NCBI GenBank assembly: GCA_965263305.1
Contig: OZ253666.1
Coordinates: 1,054,001 to 1,118,000, forward strand
DNA: 64,000 nucleotides
Source: MED-G105 sp965263305
GTDB lineage: Bacteria > Pseudomonadota > Alphaproteobacteria > Caulobacterales > Parvularculaceae
Direction: 5' to 3'
In this document: positions 8,092 through 16,777 of the stretch, piece after piece
Position numbering within the stretch: the stretch's first letter is position 1
Layout of the letters: each line of letters begins with the position of its first letter
Notes under the pieces: generated by a model
The model's input: the letters and a program-made list of their open reading frames with translations, nothing else
What the model was told of the DNA's origin: nothing
Databases searched by the model: none
Translations under genes and position numbers: made by a program

Positions 8092-10395
8092 ATGGCCAAT
8101 ATCAGTTTTCGTTTTTTGAACAGTTCGTTCGCAATCGACGATACCCAATTCACAACGTTTGACACCGCAGGATTACCCTTTACATCGAGTTTTACGTTTC
8201 TGGCGTTAAACTTTAACGACTTAAATTTTTCTGGTTCTGGGTTCACATATTCGGGCGCTATACCAAATGGTGGCACGGTGACCTCGACAAGTATTGATGT
8301 TGGCGGCGGCGACATCGCTACGGGGGCGGAAGTCCGAATTACAAACCTTAATCTCGATATCAACGATTTTGGGATCGATTCCGGCACAGCCGCAGAACAG
8401 AACTCTCAGTATTGGCAAACCGCTCTGCAGGGGGATGATACTTTTTCCCTTACAGTTCAAGACTACGATATAGACCTTGTTGTCGCCGGTGATGGGTCTA
8501 ACCTGCTTTCAAATAGCGGCGTTTCCTTCGGGGGAGACGATTTTTTCGCGATTGGAACAAACGCTCTCAATTCCAGCGAACTGTATGGTGATTATCTGGA
8601 CGTCGCCGACGGTGCGTTCGCCATCGGCGGCGGCGACAGATTCACCGCAAGCGCCGGCGCCGTCGTCGGTGATGTTCGCACCGTCGAAAACGGCGGCAGC
8701 GCCATTGGTGGCGACGACACCTTCACGCCTGAAGCGTTTGGCGACAATGCAGCGTTTGTCGGGGACGCGCTTAGCGTAGACAACGGCGGGTCTTTAAGCG
8801 CGGGGGATGATTTTTTTGATTTTCGCAATACTGATACATCAGCCGGCGTGGGCGCTTTAGTGGTCGGAGACGTTGCAAGTGGGGGATCCAGCGCCGCGGT
8901 CGCTGCGGGTGATGATACTGTCCATGGCACCGATACGGATGACGTTATCCTTGGCGAATCGTTTTTCTTTGTAGGAACGACCGTTGGTGGCGATGATTTG
9001 CTCATCGGGCGCGGCGGCGACGACAATATCCTAGGTCAAACTGGCGACGACATCCTGAACGGCGGCGCCGGGAATGATACCCTAGACGGCGGCGATGGTA
9101 TCGACACCGTGGATTATCGCGATCAAATCGGCGGCGTTAGCGTGAACCTCATCTCAGGCGAAGCCCAAAGCGGCGGTTTCCTCAATGGCGGCGGTTTTTA
9201 CCAAGGTGGCGCGGTAGAAGATGAAATCACAGATGTTGAGAACATCATCGGCTCAAATTTCAGCGATCGTCTTATTGGCACTAGCGAGGACAACATCATT
9301 CGCGGAGAAACAGGGAATGATCGCATCAGTGGCCTCAGTGGAAACGATCAGCTGTTCGGTGGCGGCGCCACTGATATGTTAGAAGGCGGCGCAGGCAATG
9401 ACACCCTAAATGGTGGCACCGGGTTTGACACCCTTGATGGCGGCGGCGGCGGCGACGTCGCCGATTATTCGGACCGCGATGGCGGCGTAAACATCAACCT
9501 GTTCAATGGGACAGGTGACACCGGCGGATTCCTGAACGGTGGCGGCGGTTACAGCGGTGGTTTCACGGAAGACACTCTGGTGAACATCGAGCATATCACC
9601 GGTTCGAATTTTGGTGATCGCCTGGTGGGTGACAATAGCAGCAATGACATTATGGGCGGCGGCGGCGCTGATCGCATTTCCGGCCTCAACGGCAGTGACG
9701 AGCTGTTTGGGGGCGCCTCATCAGACACCTTGGAAGGTGGCGCCGGGAATGACCTCCTCAATGGCGGCACCGGGTTTGACACCCTCGACGGCGGCGACGG
9801 ACAATTTGATATCGTCGACTATTCCGATCGTACCGGGGGCGTCAACATCAACCTCATTAACGGCACCGGTCGAACGGGCGGCGAGATTGTCGGGGGCGTC
9901 TATACCGGGGGCTTCACAGAAGATACGATTACGAATGTTGAGAGTGTGATCGGCTCGAATTTTGGGGACCGCATCGTCTCCTTAAGCAGTTCCTCTTTCA
10001 TCGACGGCGGCGGCGGCGGTGACATCATCGATACGTTTAGCGGTGGTGACTTTATCGATGGCGGCTTTGGCGATGATCTCATTAACGCCCGTAGCGGCGA
10101 TGACACAATCATCGGCGGCGCTGGAGATGACTCGATCGAAGGCGGCGTCGGTGATGACTTCATCATATTTCAGCGCGGTCACGGCAATGATACGCTGACG
10201 GACTTTACTGTCGGCGGATCCGAAGACGTTATTCAACTTGACGATTTTGACAGCGACTTCGATGAGTTCTCAGAAGTGATGGCTGTCGCTAGCGAAGTCG
10301 GCGCAAATGTGGTCTTCGATTTTGGAAACGGCGATACCATTACCGTGCAGAACACAACGATCGCCGAATTCACGGCGGACGATTTCATTTTTTAA
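8092..10395 (+). CDS. RTX (hemolysin-type calcium-binding repeat) protein, probably exported by a type I system
   Basis: A 767-residue, Gly/Asp-rich protein without an N-terminal signal peptide. Many GGxGxDxL nonapeptides (GGAGNDTLDGG, GGAGDDSIEGG, GQTGDDIL) form calcium-binding beta-rolls. From residue 324 the protein is built of three tandem units of about 110 residues, beginning near 324, 432 and 549. Each has GGAGNDxLxGG, then DxxDYSDRxGGVNINL, then a Gly-rich segment, then IxGSNFxDR. Residues 140-290 hold a looser series of about 40-residue units with GGDDxF and GD motifs. The C-terminus (FTADDFIF) suits an uncleaved type I secretion signal. No ABC exporter genes lie nearby. A Shine-Dalgarno sequence GGAGAG precedes the start. 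Function could be adhesive, surface-layer or enzymatic; no catalytic domain is visible. Confidence 0.88.
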   Translation: MANISFRFLNSSFAIDDTQFTTFDTAGLPFTSSFTFLALNFNDLNFSGSGFTYSGAIPNGGTVTSTSIDVGGGDIATGAEVRITNLNLDINDFGIDSGTAAEQNSQYWQTALQGDDTFSLTVQDYDIDLVVAGDGSNLLSNSGVSFGGDDFFAIGTNALNSSELYGDYLDVADGAFAIGGGDRFTASAGAVVGDVRTVENGGSAIGGDDTFTPEAFGDNAAFVGDALSVDNGGSLSAGDDFFDFRNTDTSAGVGALVVGDVASGGSSAAVAAGDDTVHGTDTDDVILGESFFFVGTTVGGDDLLIGRGGDDNILGQTGDDILNGGAGNDTLDGGDGIDTVDYRDQIGGVSVNLISGEAQSGGFLNGGGFYQGGAVEDEITDVENIIGSNFSDRLIGTSEDNIIRGETGNDRISGLSGNDQLFGGGATDMLEGGAGNDTLNGGTGFDTLDGGGGGDVADYSDRDGGVNINLFNGTGDTGGFLNGGGGYSGGFTEDTLVNIEHITGSNFGDRLVGDNSSNDIMGGGGADRISGLNGSDELFGGASSDTLEGGAGNDLLNGGTGFDTLDGGDGQFDIVDYSDRTGGVNINLINGTGRTGGEIVGGVYTGGFTEDTITNVESVIGSNFGDRIVSLSSSSFIDGGGGGDIIDTFSGGDFIDGGFGDDLINARSGDDTIIGGAGDDSIEGGVGDDFIIFQRGHGNDTLTDFTVGGSEDVIQLDDFDSDFDEFSEVMAVASEVGANVVFDFGNGDTITVQNTTIAEFTADDFIF

Positions 10396-10404
10396 TATTG
10401 GGAT

Positions 10405-10446
10405 AAAAAAAGTCGCCGGTGTGCGTTTTACACCGGCGACTTATTC
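10405..10446. terminator. Bidirectional terminator between the convergent RTX and Sel1-like genes
   Basis: A 13-bp stem (10410-10422 with 10430-10442) and 7-base loop, with an A-run on the left and TTATTC on the right. The U-tract is best for the leftward transcript of the Sel1-like gene, but the hairpin can serve both. Confidence 0.88.
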
Positions 10447-10463
10447 ACTGTGGGACGGCCACG

Positions 10464-11843
10464 TTAGCCGCAGATATTTTCTTTAGACAGACGACCTTCA
10501 TAGGCCTTCTTTTCCCGATCCGGCAGCGCTTCCCAGGAAGCGCTGATGTTCTTCTGCGCATCGCGGATTTGATCCTGGAATACAGGATAAGCGCCCTGCT
10601 TCCACTCCGGGAGTTTGCTGCTGTTTCTGAGGCGCTTTTTCAAAATCGTCTCAGCCTGATCAATGGCGAAACGCGCTTTGACCAGATCCGTTGGGTACCC
10701 CCAGCCTTGGGAGAACATCAGACCCAAATGATAGTAAGAGACCGGATCGTCCGCGTTTGTCGCCGCGTCACAAACCATATCGCGCACATCAAGGTGGGAG
10801 AGCCAACGCGTCGCCGGGCGCCCATACCCTTCCTGGGCGCGGGCGGCCGCCGCGATGGTGGCTGGGCCGTAATCGTTGTCAGGGCCGTTCTCGAAGGTCA
10901 TGTACCCGAGGGATTCTAGCGCGTATTGCGCCGCCACGGTCACCGCTGATCCACCGAGGCTCGTTTCTAACGGCGCTTCATGGGACACGGTCTTGGCGCG
11001 AATTTGGGTGAGGTACTGAAGATCGCCCAGCGCCGCCTTTTCTTCGAGGCGGGCGATATTCATCGGGTCTGCCTTCGTCAACGCCGCCAACTCATAGTCG
11101 GCCGTGCGCTTCTCCGTCCGCGAAAGCGCGGCGGCCTTTTTCTCAGCTTCTCCGGTGATCGACCAATCAGCGCGGCTGCTGTCGCCATAGGCGCCCGCCA
11201 GATCATAACGCGTCCAGGCGTCGGCGGCGGCCTGCCACGTCGCCGCTGCAAATGTCGTTGACGCATTAAAATCTGGACAGGATGACAAGCTGCTCAAGCG
11301 CAAAAGACCGGCGGGCCCGAGGCGCGCCAAATCATCGGCAAGGGCCATTTTGCCTTTTTCGCGTTCTTCATCGCTAACGATCTTTTCCAAGCGATCAAAA
11401 CGGGAGAGGAGGCGCGAGGCTTTCTCCGTCCGGTATTCCTGAAACTTCTTTTCGCGGCGGGAGAGTTTCTCGCCCTCCTGCATGCCGCCAAAGCGACGGA
11501 AAGATAAATCGCCCTGCTCGCGCAATCTGCGGGTCGCCTGGTCGCGTTCTTCGATGAAGTCTGAGCCGCGAATATCGCAAGCGGCCAGCGTTAACCATTT
11601 AACGGCAAAAGTTTTTTCCGCGTCGCTAAATTTTTTCTCACCCTTGGGCATAGCGCATTGCGCCACCGCAAATTGGGCATGGGGATCGCCGCCAAGGGCC
11701 GCCCATTCCAAGATGACTTGCTCTTCAAGAGAATACTGCGCCGCACATTTTGCTTCCTGGCCAGCCCAAGCGCTGGAAGCCGTCACCATTGATGCAACAA
11801 TACCCGCTGCTTTCGCAGCGAATTTCAACTGTCGCCGAACCAT
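10464..11843 (-). CDS. Secreted Sel1-like repeat protein
   Basis: A 459-residue protein with an N-terminal signal peptide (hydrophobic stretch to ASSAWAG, cleavage near residue 28). Sel1-like helical segments occur near the N-terminus (EWAALGGDPHAQFAVAQCAM) and near the C-terminus (SYYHLGLMFSQGWGYPTDLVKARFAIDQAE). Between them lies a charged, probably coiled-coil region (residues 110-170) and a segment that looks like a peptidoglycan-binding-like helix pair (AAQYALESLGYMTFENGPDNDYGPATIAA). Conserved-looking cysteines fit a periplasmic location. Sel1 proteins usually act as adaptors in envelope complexes; the partner is unknown. Confidence 0.7.
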   Translation of the reverse strand: MVRRQLKFAAKAAGIVASMVTASSAWAGQEAKCAAQYSLEEQVILEWAALGGDPHAQFAVAQCAMPKGEKKFSDAEKTFAVKWLTLAACDIRGSDFIEERDQATRRLREQGDLSFRRFGGMQEGEKLSRREKKFQEYRTEKASRLLSRFDRLEKIVSDEEREKGKMALADDLARLGPAGLLRLSSLSSCPDFNASTTFAAATWQAAADAWTRYDLAGAYGDSSRADWSITGEAEKKAAALSRTEKRTADYELAALTKADPMNIARLEEKAALGDLQYLTQIRAKTVSHEAPLETSLGGSAVTVAAQYALESLGYMTFENGPDNDYGPATIAAAARAQEGYGRPATRWLSHLDVRDMVCDAATNADDPVSYYHLGLMFSQGWGYPTDLVKARFAIDQAETILKKRLRNSSKLPEWKQGAYPVFQDQIRDAQKNISASWEALPDREKKAYEGRLSKENICG

Positions 11844-12037
11844 ATCGCCCCTCCGTTACTCACCGGACATTAGGGACGATAAGAGTTAACCAAACTCTGC
11901 GCAAGACGGGCGAAAGCTAACTTTTTGGTTCACCAAGAAGCGGATTTATTCCCCAGATTGGGGTGAACGCCCTTCAAAAACGAGGCTCAACCTGGTGGCG
12001 CAGCCCCATTTCGCAGCCCCATTTCAATGTCGGCGGC

Positions 12038-13027
12038 TTAGGCCGCCTGGCCACTCGGCCCCGTTGGCGCAGGCGCGCCAGCGCCAACGCCGGACCAATC
12101 CCGCTTCACGCCCGTCGCCAGGAGCAGCGGCGAGGCGACAAAAATCGACGAATAGGTCCCGATCAAGACGCCCCAAATCATGGCGAAGGTGAACCCCCGC
12201 AGCACGTCGCCGCCCAGGATGAAGAGCGCCCCGAGGGCGATCAACGTCGTTAAGGAGGTCATCACGGTCCGGGACAGGGTCTCATTGATGGAAAGATCAA
12301 GAAGCTCGCTCAACGACAGCTTTTTGAACTTGCGCAAATTTTCCCGCACGCGGTCGTAGACGACGACGGTATCGTTCATGGAGTAGCCGACAATGGTCAG
12401 GATCGCCGCGATGATCGCAAGGTTGAATTCCAACCGGGTCACCGCGAACATCCCGAGGGTGATGACGACGTCATGCACAAGAGCGAGGATCGCGCCGACC
12501 GAAAATTGCCATTCGAACCGGAACCAAATGTAAACGAGCATCAAGCCGATCGCGAGGGTGACGGCCATGACGCCGGTACGGATCAATTCACCTGACACTG
12601 TCGGCCCGACAACATCGACCTTTCTGATATCCATGCCATCGCCCAATAAGGTGCGCAATGTTTCCTGTACGGATTGAGACGCCGCTTGCTGAGCCGTTTC
12701 CGCCTCCGCCGGATCTTCGACAACCTGGCGCGGCACAAAAACCACGACCGCCGGCTCGGCCCCAGCGAAGTCCTGAATTTCTTGCACCCTGACGCCGCCG
12801 AGCCCCAAATCATTGACGGCGCTGCGCACCGCACCAAGATCTATGGGCTCATTGTCGCTGACTTCCACCGTAACGCCGCCGCGAAAATCGACGCCGAAAT
12901 TAAAGCCAAGCGCGAACACCGCGCCAATGGCGCCAAGGACCAACGCGCCCGAGATCGCAATCGCGATCATGCGCCAGCTGGTGAAGGGAATTTTCGTCTG
13001 GTCGGGAACGAGTTTGATAAGGGCCAT
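12038..13027 (-). CDS. secF: Protein translocase subunit SecF
   Basis: SecF works with SecD at the Sec channel, using the proton gradient to pull exported proteins into the periplasm. The protein shows the first transmembrane helix (IAIAISGALVLGAIGAVFALG), the FGVDFRGG motif after it, the periplasmic domain, and the five C-terminal helices with the YSMNDTVVVYDRVREN motif. The start at 13027 (MALIKLVPDQ) is preferred over an ATG 19 codons upstream because a GGAG Shine-Dalgarno precedes it and the upstream extension would overlap secD. The spacing to secD is 13 bases, so yajC-secD-secF is one transcription unit. Confidence 0.97.
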   Translation of the reverse strand: MALIKLVPDQTKIPFTSWRMIAIAISGALVLGAIGAVFALGFNFGVDFRGGVTVEVSDNEPIDLGAVRSAVNDLGLGGVRVQEIQDFAGAEPAVVVFVPRQVVEDPAEAETAQQAASQSVQETLRTLLGDGMDIRKVDVVGPTVSGELIRTGVMAVTLAIGLMLVYIWFRFEWQFSVGAILALVHDVVITLGMFAVTRLEFNLAIIAAILTIVGYSMNDTVVVYDRVRENLRKFKKLSLSELLDLSINETLSRTVMTSLTTLIALGALFILGGDVLRGFTFAMIWGVLIGTYSSIFVASPLLLATGVKRDWSGVGAGAPAPTGPSGQAA

Positions 13028-13040
13028 GGATGTCGCTCCG

Positions 13041-14672
13041 TTAGACTTTGAGAGTTTTGGGCCGTGTCGATAGGACCCAACCACCCGCCATCAGACGGGT
13101 AAGAACAAAAGCAGTGAAAACCGACGTGACCACACCGATCATCAGAGTGATCGCAAACCCCCGAACCGGGCCGGCGCCGAGGAGGAACATCAAAAACGCC
13201 GCCGCAAACGTGGTGACGTTCGCATCGAAGATAGCTGATTTCGCGTTTAAGAACCCCTGCTCCACCGATTTGACCGGCGGCTTGCCGGCTAACAGCTCTT
13301 CGCGGATACGTTCAAAGATCAGCACATTGGCGTCCACCGCCATGCCGATGGTCAACACGATGCCGGCGATGCCTGGCAAGGTCAGGGTTGAGCCGAATAA
13401 TGTCAGGGCGCCAACGATCAAAATCATATTCGCGATCAGCGCGATATTGGCGTAAACGCCGAACCGGCCATAGGACAGCACCATATAAATGATGACGCCG
13501 ATAAAGCCGATGATGAAGGCGCGGCTGCCGGCTTCAATCGAGTCCTTGCCCAACTCCGCGCCGACGGAGCGCTGTTCAATGGTGGTAAGGCTCGCTGGCA
13601 AAGCGCCCGCGCGGATCAAGGTCGCAATGCGCTGCGCTTCTTGGGCGGAAAACTGACCTGTGATGCGACCCTGCCCGCCGGTGATAGCGGATTGGATGGT
13701 GGGCGCGGAGATGATCTCGTTATCGAGGACAATCGCAAAGGGGAACCCGATATTAGCGCGCGTGAACTCGCCAAAGGCGCGGGCGCCGCGATTGTCAAAA
13801 GCAAAATTAATCTGAAAGCCGCCGCTGTCGCTATTCACGCCCGCTGAGGCGCTTTGCACCATATCCCCAGTGATCACCGGATCTTCAACAAGAACAAGCG
13901 ACCCGCCAAATTGTCCTTCCTGTTCGGTCATCGGCACGACAATGCGCTCCGGCGGCAGCAATCCCGCCTCTGCGTCTTGGGGGTCCGTGCTCGTATCAAC
14001 AGCATGGAAGGTCAACTGACCGTCGCCGGTGATAATTTCTTTTAAGCGCTCAGGATCATTATCCCCCGGCGCCTGCAAGACGATGCGGTCATCCCCTTGG
14101 GGCTGAATGGAGACTTCCTTGTTGCCTGCCGGGTCGATACGACGGCGGACGACCTCAATAGAGTCGCCAACAGCTTCGCGAATAAAATACTGCTGGGCCT
14201 CATCCGTCATCCGAATTTCGATGCGCGCTCCCGTCGCCGAAACTTGGTAAGGGCGCAAGGGACCATTCCCGCCGATCAAACCGCCGCGGTTTAAAACATC
14301 GCGGATCCGATCCACCGCCTCGTCCACTTGCGCCTCATCGCGAACGCGCACCGTCATCACATCTTCGTCGGCGTTAAAGCTTGGCCTGCCGCGGACCACA
14401 ATGCGTTCGCGGTTGCCGACCGGACGCAGGGTCCTTTGAATATCTGTCCGCAGATTGGTGAACTTATTGTCGATGAGTTCTTCGGTATCGACCTGCAAAA
14501 GCAAATAAGAACCGCCTTGCAAATCAAGGCCGAGATTAATCTGGTTCTTCGGCACAAAGCCGGGCGCATTGTTTAGAGCCCCGGCTGGCAACGCATTGGG
14601 GAGGGCGAACAATCCGGCGATCACGATCAGCCCAATGATCAGCGCGGTCTGCCAAGGTTTAAATTGAAGCAT
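13041..14672 (-). CDS. secD: Protein translocase subunit SecD
   Basis: A 543-residue inner-membrane protein. Visible are the N-terminal helix, LGLDLQGGSYLLLQVD (the conserved LGLDLxGG motif), the P1 periplasmic domain, and the C-terminal six-helix region with GMAVDANVLIFERIREEL, a signature carrying residues used in proton-driven transport. Length is normal for the family. It lies between yajC and secF in the standard order. Confidence 0.97.
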   Translation of the reverse strand: MLQFKPWQTALIIGLIVIAGLFALPNALPAGALNNAPGFVPKNQINLGLDLQGGSYLLLQVDTEELIDNKFTNLRTDIQRTLRPVGNRERIVVRGRPSFNADEDVMTVRVRDEAQVDEAVDRIRDVLNRGGLIGGNGPLRPYQVSATGARIEIRMTDEAQQYFIREAVGDSIEVVRRRIDPAGNKEVSIQPQGDDRIVLQAPGDNDPERLKEIITGDGQLTFHAVDTSTDPQDAEAGLLPPERIVVPMTEQEGQFGGSLVLVEDPVITGDMVQSASAGVNSDSGGFQINFAFDNRGARAFGEFTRANIGFPFAIVLDNEIISAPTIQSAITGGQGRITGQFSAQEAQRIATLIRAGALPASLTTIEQRSVGAELGKDSIEAGSRAFIIGFIGVIIYMVLSYGRFGVYANIALIANMILIVGALTLFGSTLTLPGIAGIVLTIGMAVDANVLIFERIREELLAGKPPVKSVEQGFLNAKSAIFDANVTTFAAAFLMFLLGAGPVRGFAITLMIGVVTSVFTAFVLTRLMAGGWVLSTRPKTLKV

Positions 14673-14726
14673 GAAAGCATTCGGCCGATGTTCCGTAACC
14701 CCGGCCGCCTCTTGATCGCAGGGAAA

Positions 14727-15059
14727 TCAGGCGTCGTTCGCCGCCGGCTCTGGTTTTGTAAGAACATTGCTCAGGGTCGCTTTGACGACCTTTACGGCGA
14801 CGCCATCGGCGATTTCCACCATGATCTCGTCGTCGCTCAACACCTTGGTGACTTTGCCGACGAGCCCGCCAGCGGTGACGACCTTATCGCCTCTGCGCAC
14901 GGCGGCGATCATATCCGCATGTTTTTTGCGCGCCTGGTTCTGGGGGCGGATCAAAAGGAAATAGAAGATCACAAAGATAAAAATGAACGGGGCAAGCTGC
15001 AAAAGCGGGTTCGCAGCCGGGTCCGCAGCGCCTTGCGCATAGGCGGGGGAGATGAACAT
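14727..15059 (-). CDS. yajC: Preprotein translocase accessory subunit YajC
   Basis: A 110-residue protein with one membrane helix (FIFIFVIFYFLLIRPQN) containing the FLLIRPQ motif and a C-terminal domain with RRGDKVVTAGGLVGKV. YajC associates with SecDF. The gene is the first of the yajC-secD-secF unit, 54 bases upstream of secD. The product ends KPEPAANDA. Confidence 0.96.
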   Translation of the reverse strand: MFISPAYAQGAADPAANPLLQLAPFIFIFVIFYFLLIRPQNQARKKHADMIAAVRRGDKVVTAGGLVGKVTKVLSDDEIMVEIADGVAVKVVKATLSNVLTKPEPAANDA

Positions 15060-15267
15060 CTAAAGGACCTCCTGATCCGTTCGGCGCGAGCGGCGCGCCT
15101 GATCAGCACGCCAGCAGCCAAAGGGTTGAATTTATAGTTAGAAAGCCGCCCCTCGCCCCGTTCACGAGGCGCGCGCGCTTGAGTTCGCGGATATATAACT
15201 ATCCCGACGAGTGTTGCAATGCGCGCCCGGAACGAGCGGCCCGTGGCGGTCGACGGGCGAACCGGCG

Positions 15268-16209
15268 TTATGGCTGCAGAAGCGCGCTTTCCATGGCGAG
15301 AAGAGCCTTTTTGCGCGGCGCGCCCCAGCGATAATTGTGAATAACGCCCGAGGCTAAGATCACCCTGTGGCAGGGAATAACGAGCGAGATCAGATTCGCC
15401 CCCACCGCAGCGCCCACGGCGCGCGAGGCCTTCGGCGCATCAATGGCTTTGGCGAGATCGCCATAGGTGCAGGCCCCGCCAAAGGGGATGCGAAGGAGCG
15501 CCCGCCAAACCTTCAGTTGAAAGTTCGTCCCCTTCACATGGAGCCGCAAGGGGCTTTCCAGGGGCGGCGCCCCAGACTCGCTGTTCACGGTTGCGCCGCC
15601 TTGGGTCCCTTGCGCAAACGCAAACGCAGCCCGCGCCAATGGCGCAACGAATGCCTGGTCTTCGATGAAGTCGGCCGCCTGCCAATCAGCGCGCATTTCC
15701 GCTTCGGCGCGCCCGCCAGAGGCGGGGTCATCGGCGAAACTTAACCAGCAAATCCCTTTATCCGTGGCCCCGATAAGCGCCTCGCCGAAAGGGCTTGGCG
15801 CATGGGCATAGCGGATCACCTCCCCGGCGCCTTTGCGCCGCACGGCGCCTGGGGTCATCGCCTCGGCGTTGAGGATCAAATCGTGGAGCCGCGACGATCC
15901 CGACAGGCCTGCGGCGAACGCCGCTTCCATCACGGGGGCGCCATCTTCTAGGGCGCGGCGCGCCTCCTGAGCGGCTAGATGCTGCAAAAAACGTTTTGGC
16001 GAGACGCCGGCCCCTGCCTTGAAGACCCTTTGAAAATGATCGGGGCTCATGGCGACATGGCGCGCGACGGCGTCCAGATCTGGGGCGTGTTCGAAGTTCT
16101 CGACAAGAAAGTCGATCGCGCGCGCCACGGGCTCATAGCCGTCAAGGCGGGCCGTGTGGGCGATCATCTCGCGAGCGGAATTTTGATGAAATGGCGATAT
16201 TTCGGTCAT
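15268..16209 (-). CDS. AraC-type HTH fused to O6-alkylguanine-DNA methyltransferase (Ada-like)
   Basis: The N-terminal half carries an AraC-type helix-turn-helix (residues 30-110, LDAVARHVAMSPDHFQRVFKAGAGVSPKRFL). The C-terminal half is a suicide methyltransferase with the active-site PCHRVI motif near residue 277 and the DNA-binding arginine-finger segment PKASRAVGAAVGAN. The protein would repair O6-methylguanine by transferring the alkyl group to the cysteine. Unlike E. coli Ada it lacks the N-terminal zinc/cysteine domain that senses methylphosphotriesters, so the usual inducing switch is missing. I prefer the start MTEISPFHQ at 16209; an ATG 12 codons upstream is possible. Confidence 0.9.
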   Translation of the reverse strand: MTEISPFHQNSAREMIAHTARLDGYEPVARAIDFLVENFEHAPDLDAVARHVAMSPDHFQRVFKAGAGVSPKRFLQHLAAQEARRALEDGAPVMEAAFAAGLSGSSRLHDLILNAEAMTPGAVRRKGAGEVIRYAHAPSPFGEALIGATDKGICWLSFADDPASGGRAEAEMRADWQAADFIEDQAFVAPLARAAFAFAQGTQGGATVNSESGAPPLESPLRLHVKGTNFQLKVWRALLRIPFGGACTYGDLAKAIDAPKASRAVGAAVGANLISLVIPCHRVILASGVIHNYRWGAPRKKALLAMESALLQP

Positions 16210-16412
16210 GGGCTTACTTTGGCGCGCCGACGCGCCCGTCGCCACCCGAAACTTGCGATGGGAGGGCGGGATTGATCGGCTGAAAACTCTCCCATTTTTT
16301 ACCGTCGTTTTTACCCCGCCTTAACCTTAGTCAGGCGTTAATTCCTACATTGAGACAGTTCTGAGGGGTTGTCCCCTCATCAGAAGACAACCGCATCATT
16401 GGAGAGCGGATC

Positions 16413-16766
16413 ATGGAAGATCTGACATATATTTTTAGTCTAGGATTTACGAGCGCCGACTTGCCCCGCGCCGCCGCTATTTCGTTCTTACTCGCCATGT
16501 TGTTTGCGCCCAAAAACTCAATTTGGGCGCTTGGCTTTCTGGCGCTGATGATCGACAAAATCGTTTGGCCGCTGACGGCGCAATCCCTGGCGGGCGCTGG
16601 CGTTGAAACGGTCGTCGCGTCGATCGCCGCCCTTGGCGAGACCTTGGTGGACGATCTTGGCGTCTATTTTGTGCGGTATCTCGGCATCACGATCATGATT
16701 GGGCTTTTCAACGAAATGCGCGTGCGCGTTCATGGCTTTGCGCCGATGAAAAAAGTCGCCGCCTAA
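16413..16766 (+). CDS. Small hypothetical membrane protein
   Basis: A 117-residue protein with two or three hydrophobic segments (AAAISFLLAMLFAP, IWALGFLALMIDKIVWPL, YFVRYLGITIMIGLF) and a charged C-terminus (MRVRVHGFAPMKKVAA). Not recognised. GGAGAGCGG precedes the start. It converges on the ketosynthase gene with 11 bases between stops. Confidence 0.6.
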   Translation: MEDLTYIFSLGFTSADLPRAAAISFLLAMLFAPKNSIWALGFLALMIDKIVWPLTAQSLAGAGVETVVASIAALGETLVDDLGVYFVRYLGITIMIGLFNEMRVRVHGFAPMKKVAA

Positions 16767-16777
16767 CGCACATTCTT

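Noticed and set aside
10405..10446. Repeat element or small RNA at the RTX 3' end
   Set aside because: The sequence is fully explained by a bidirectional terminator between convergent genes.
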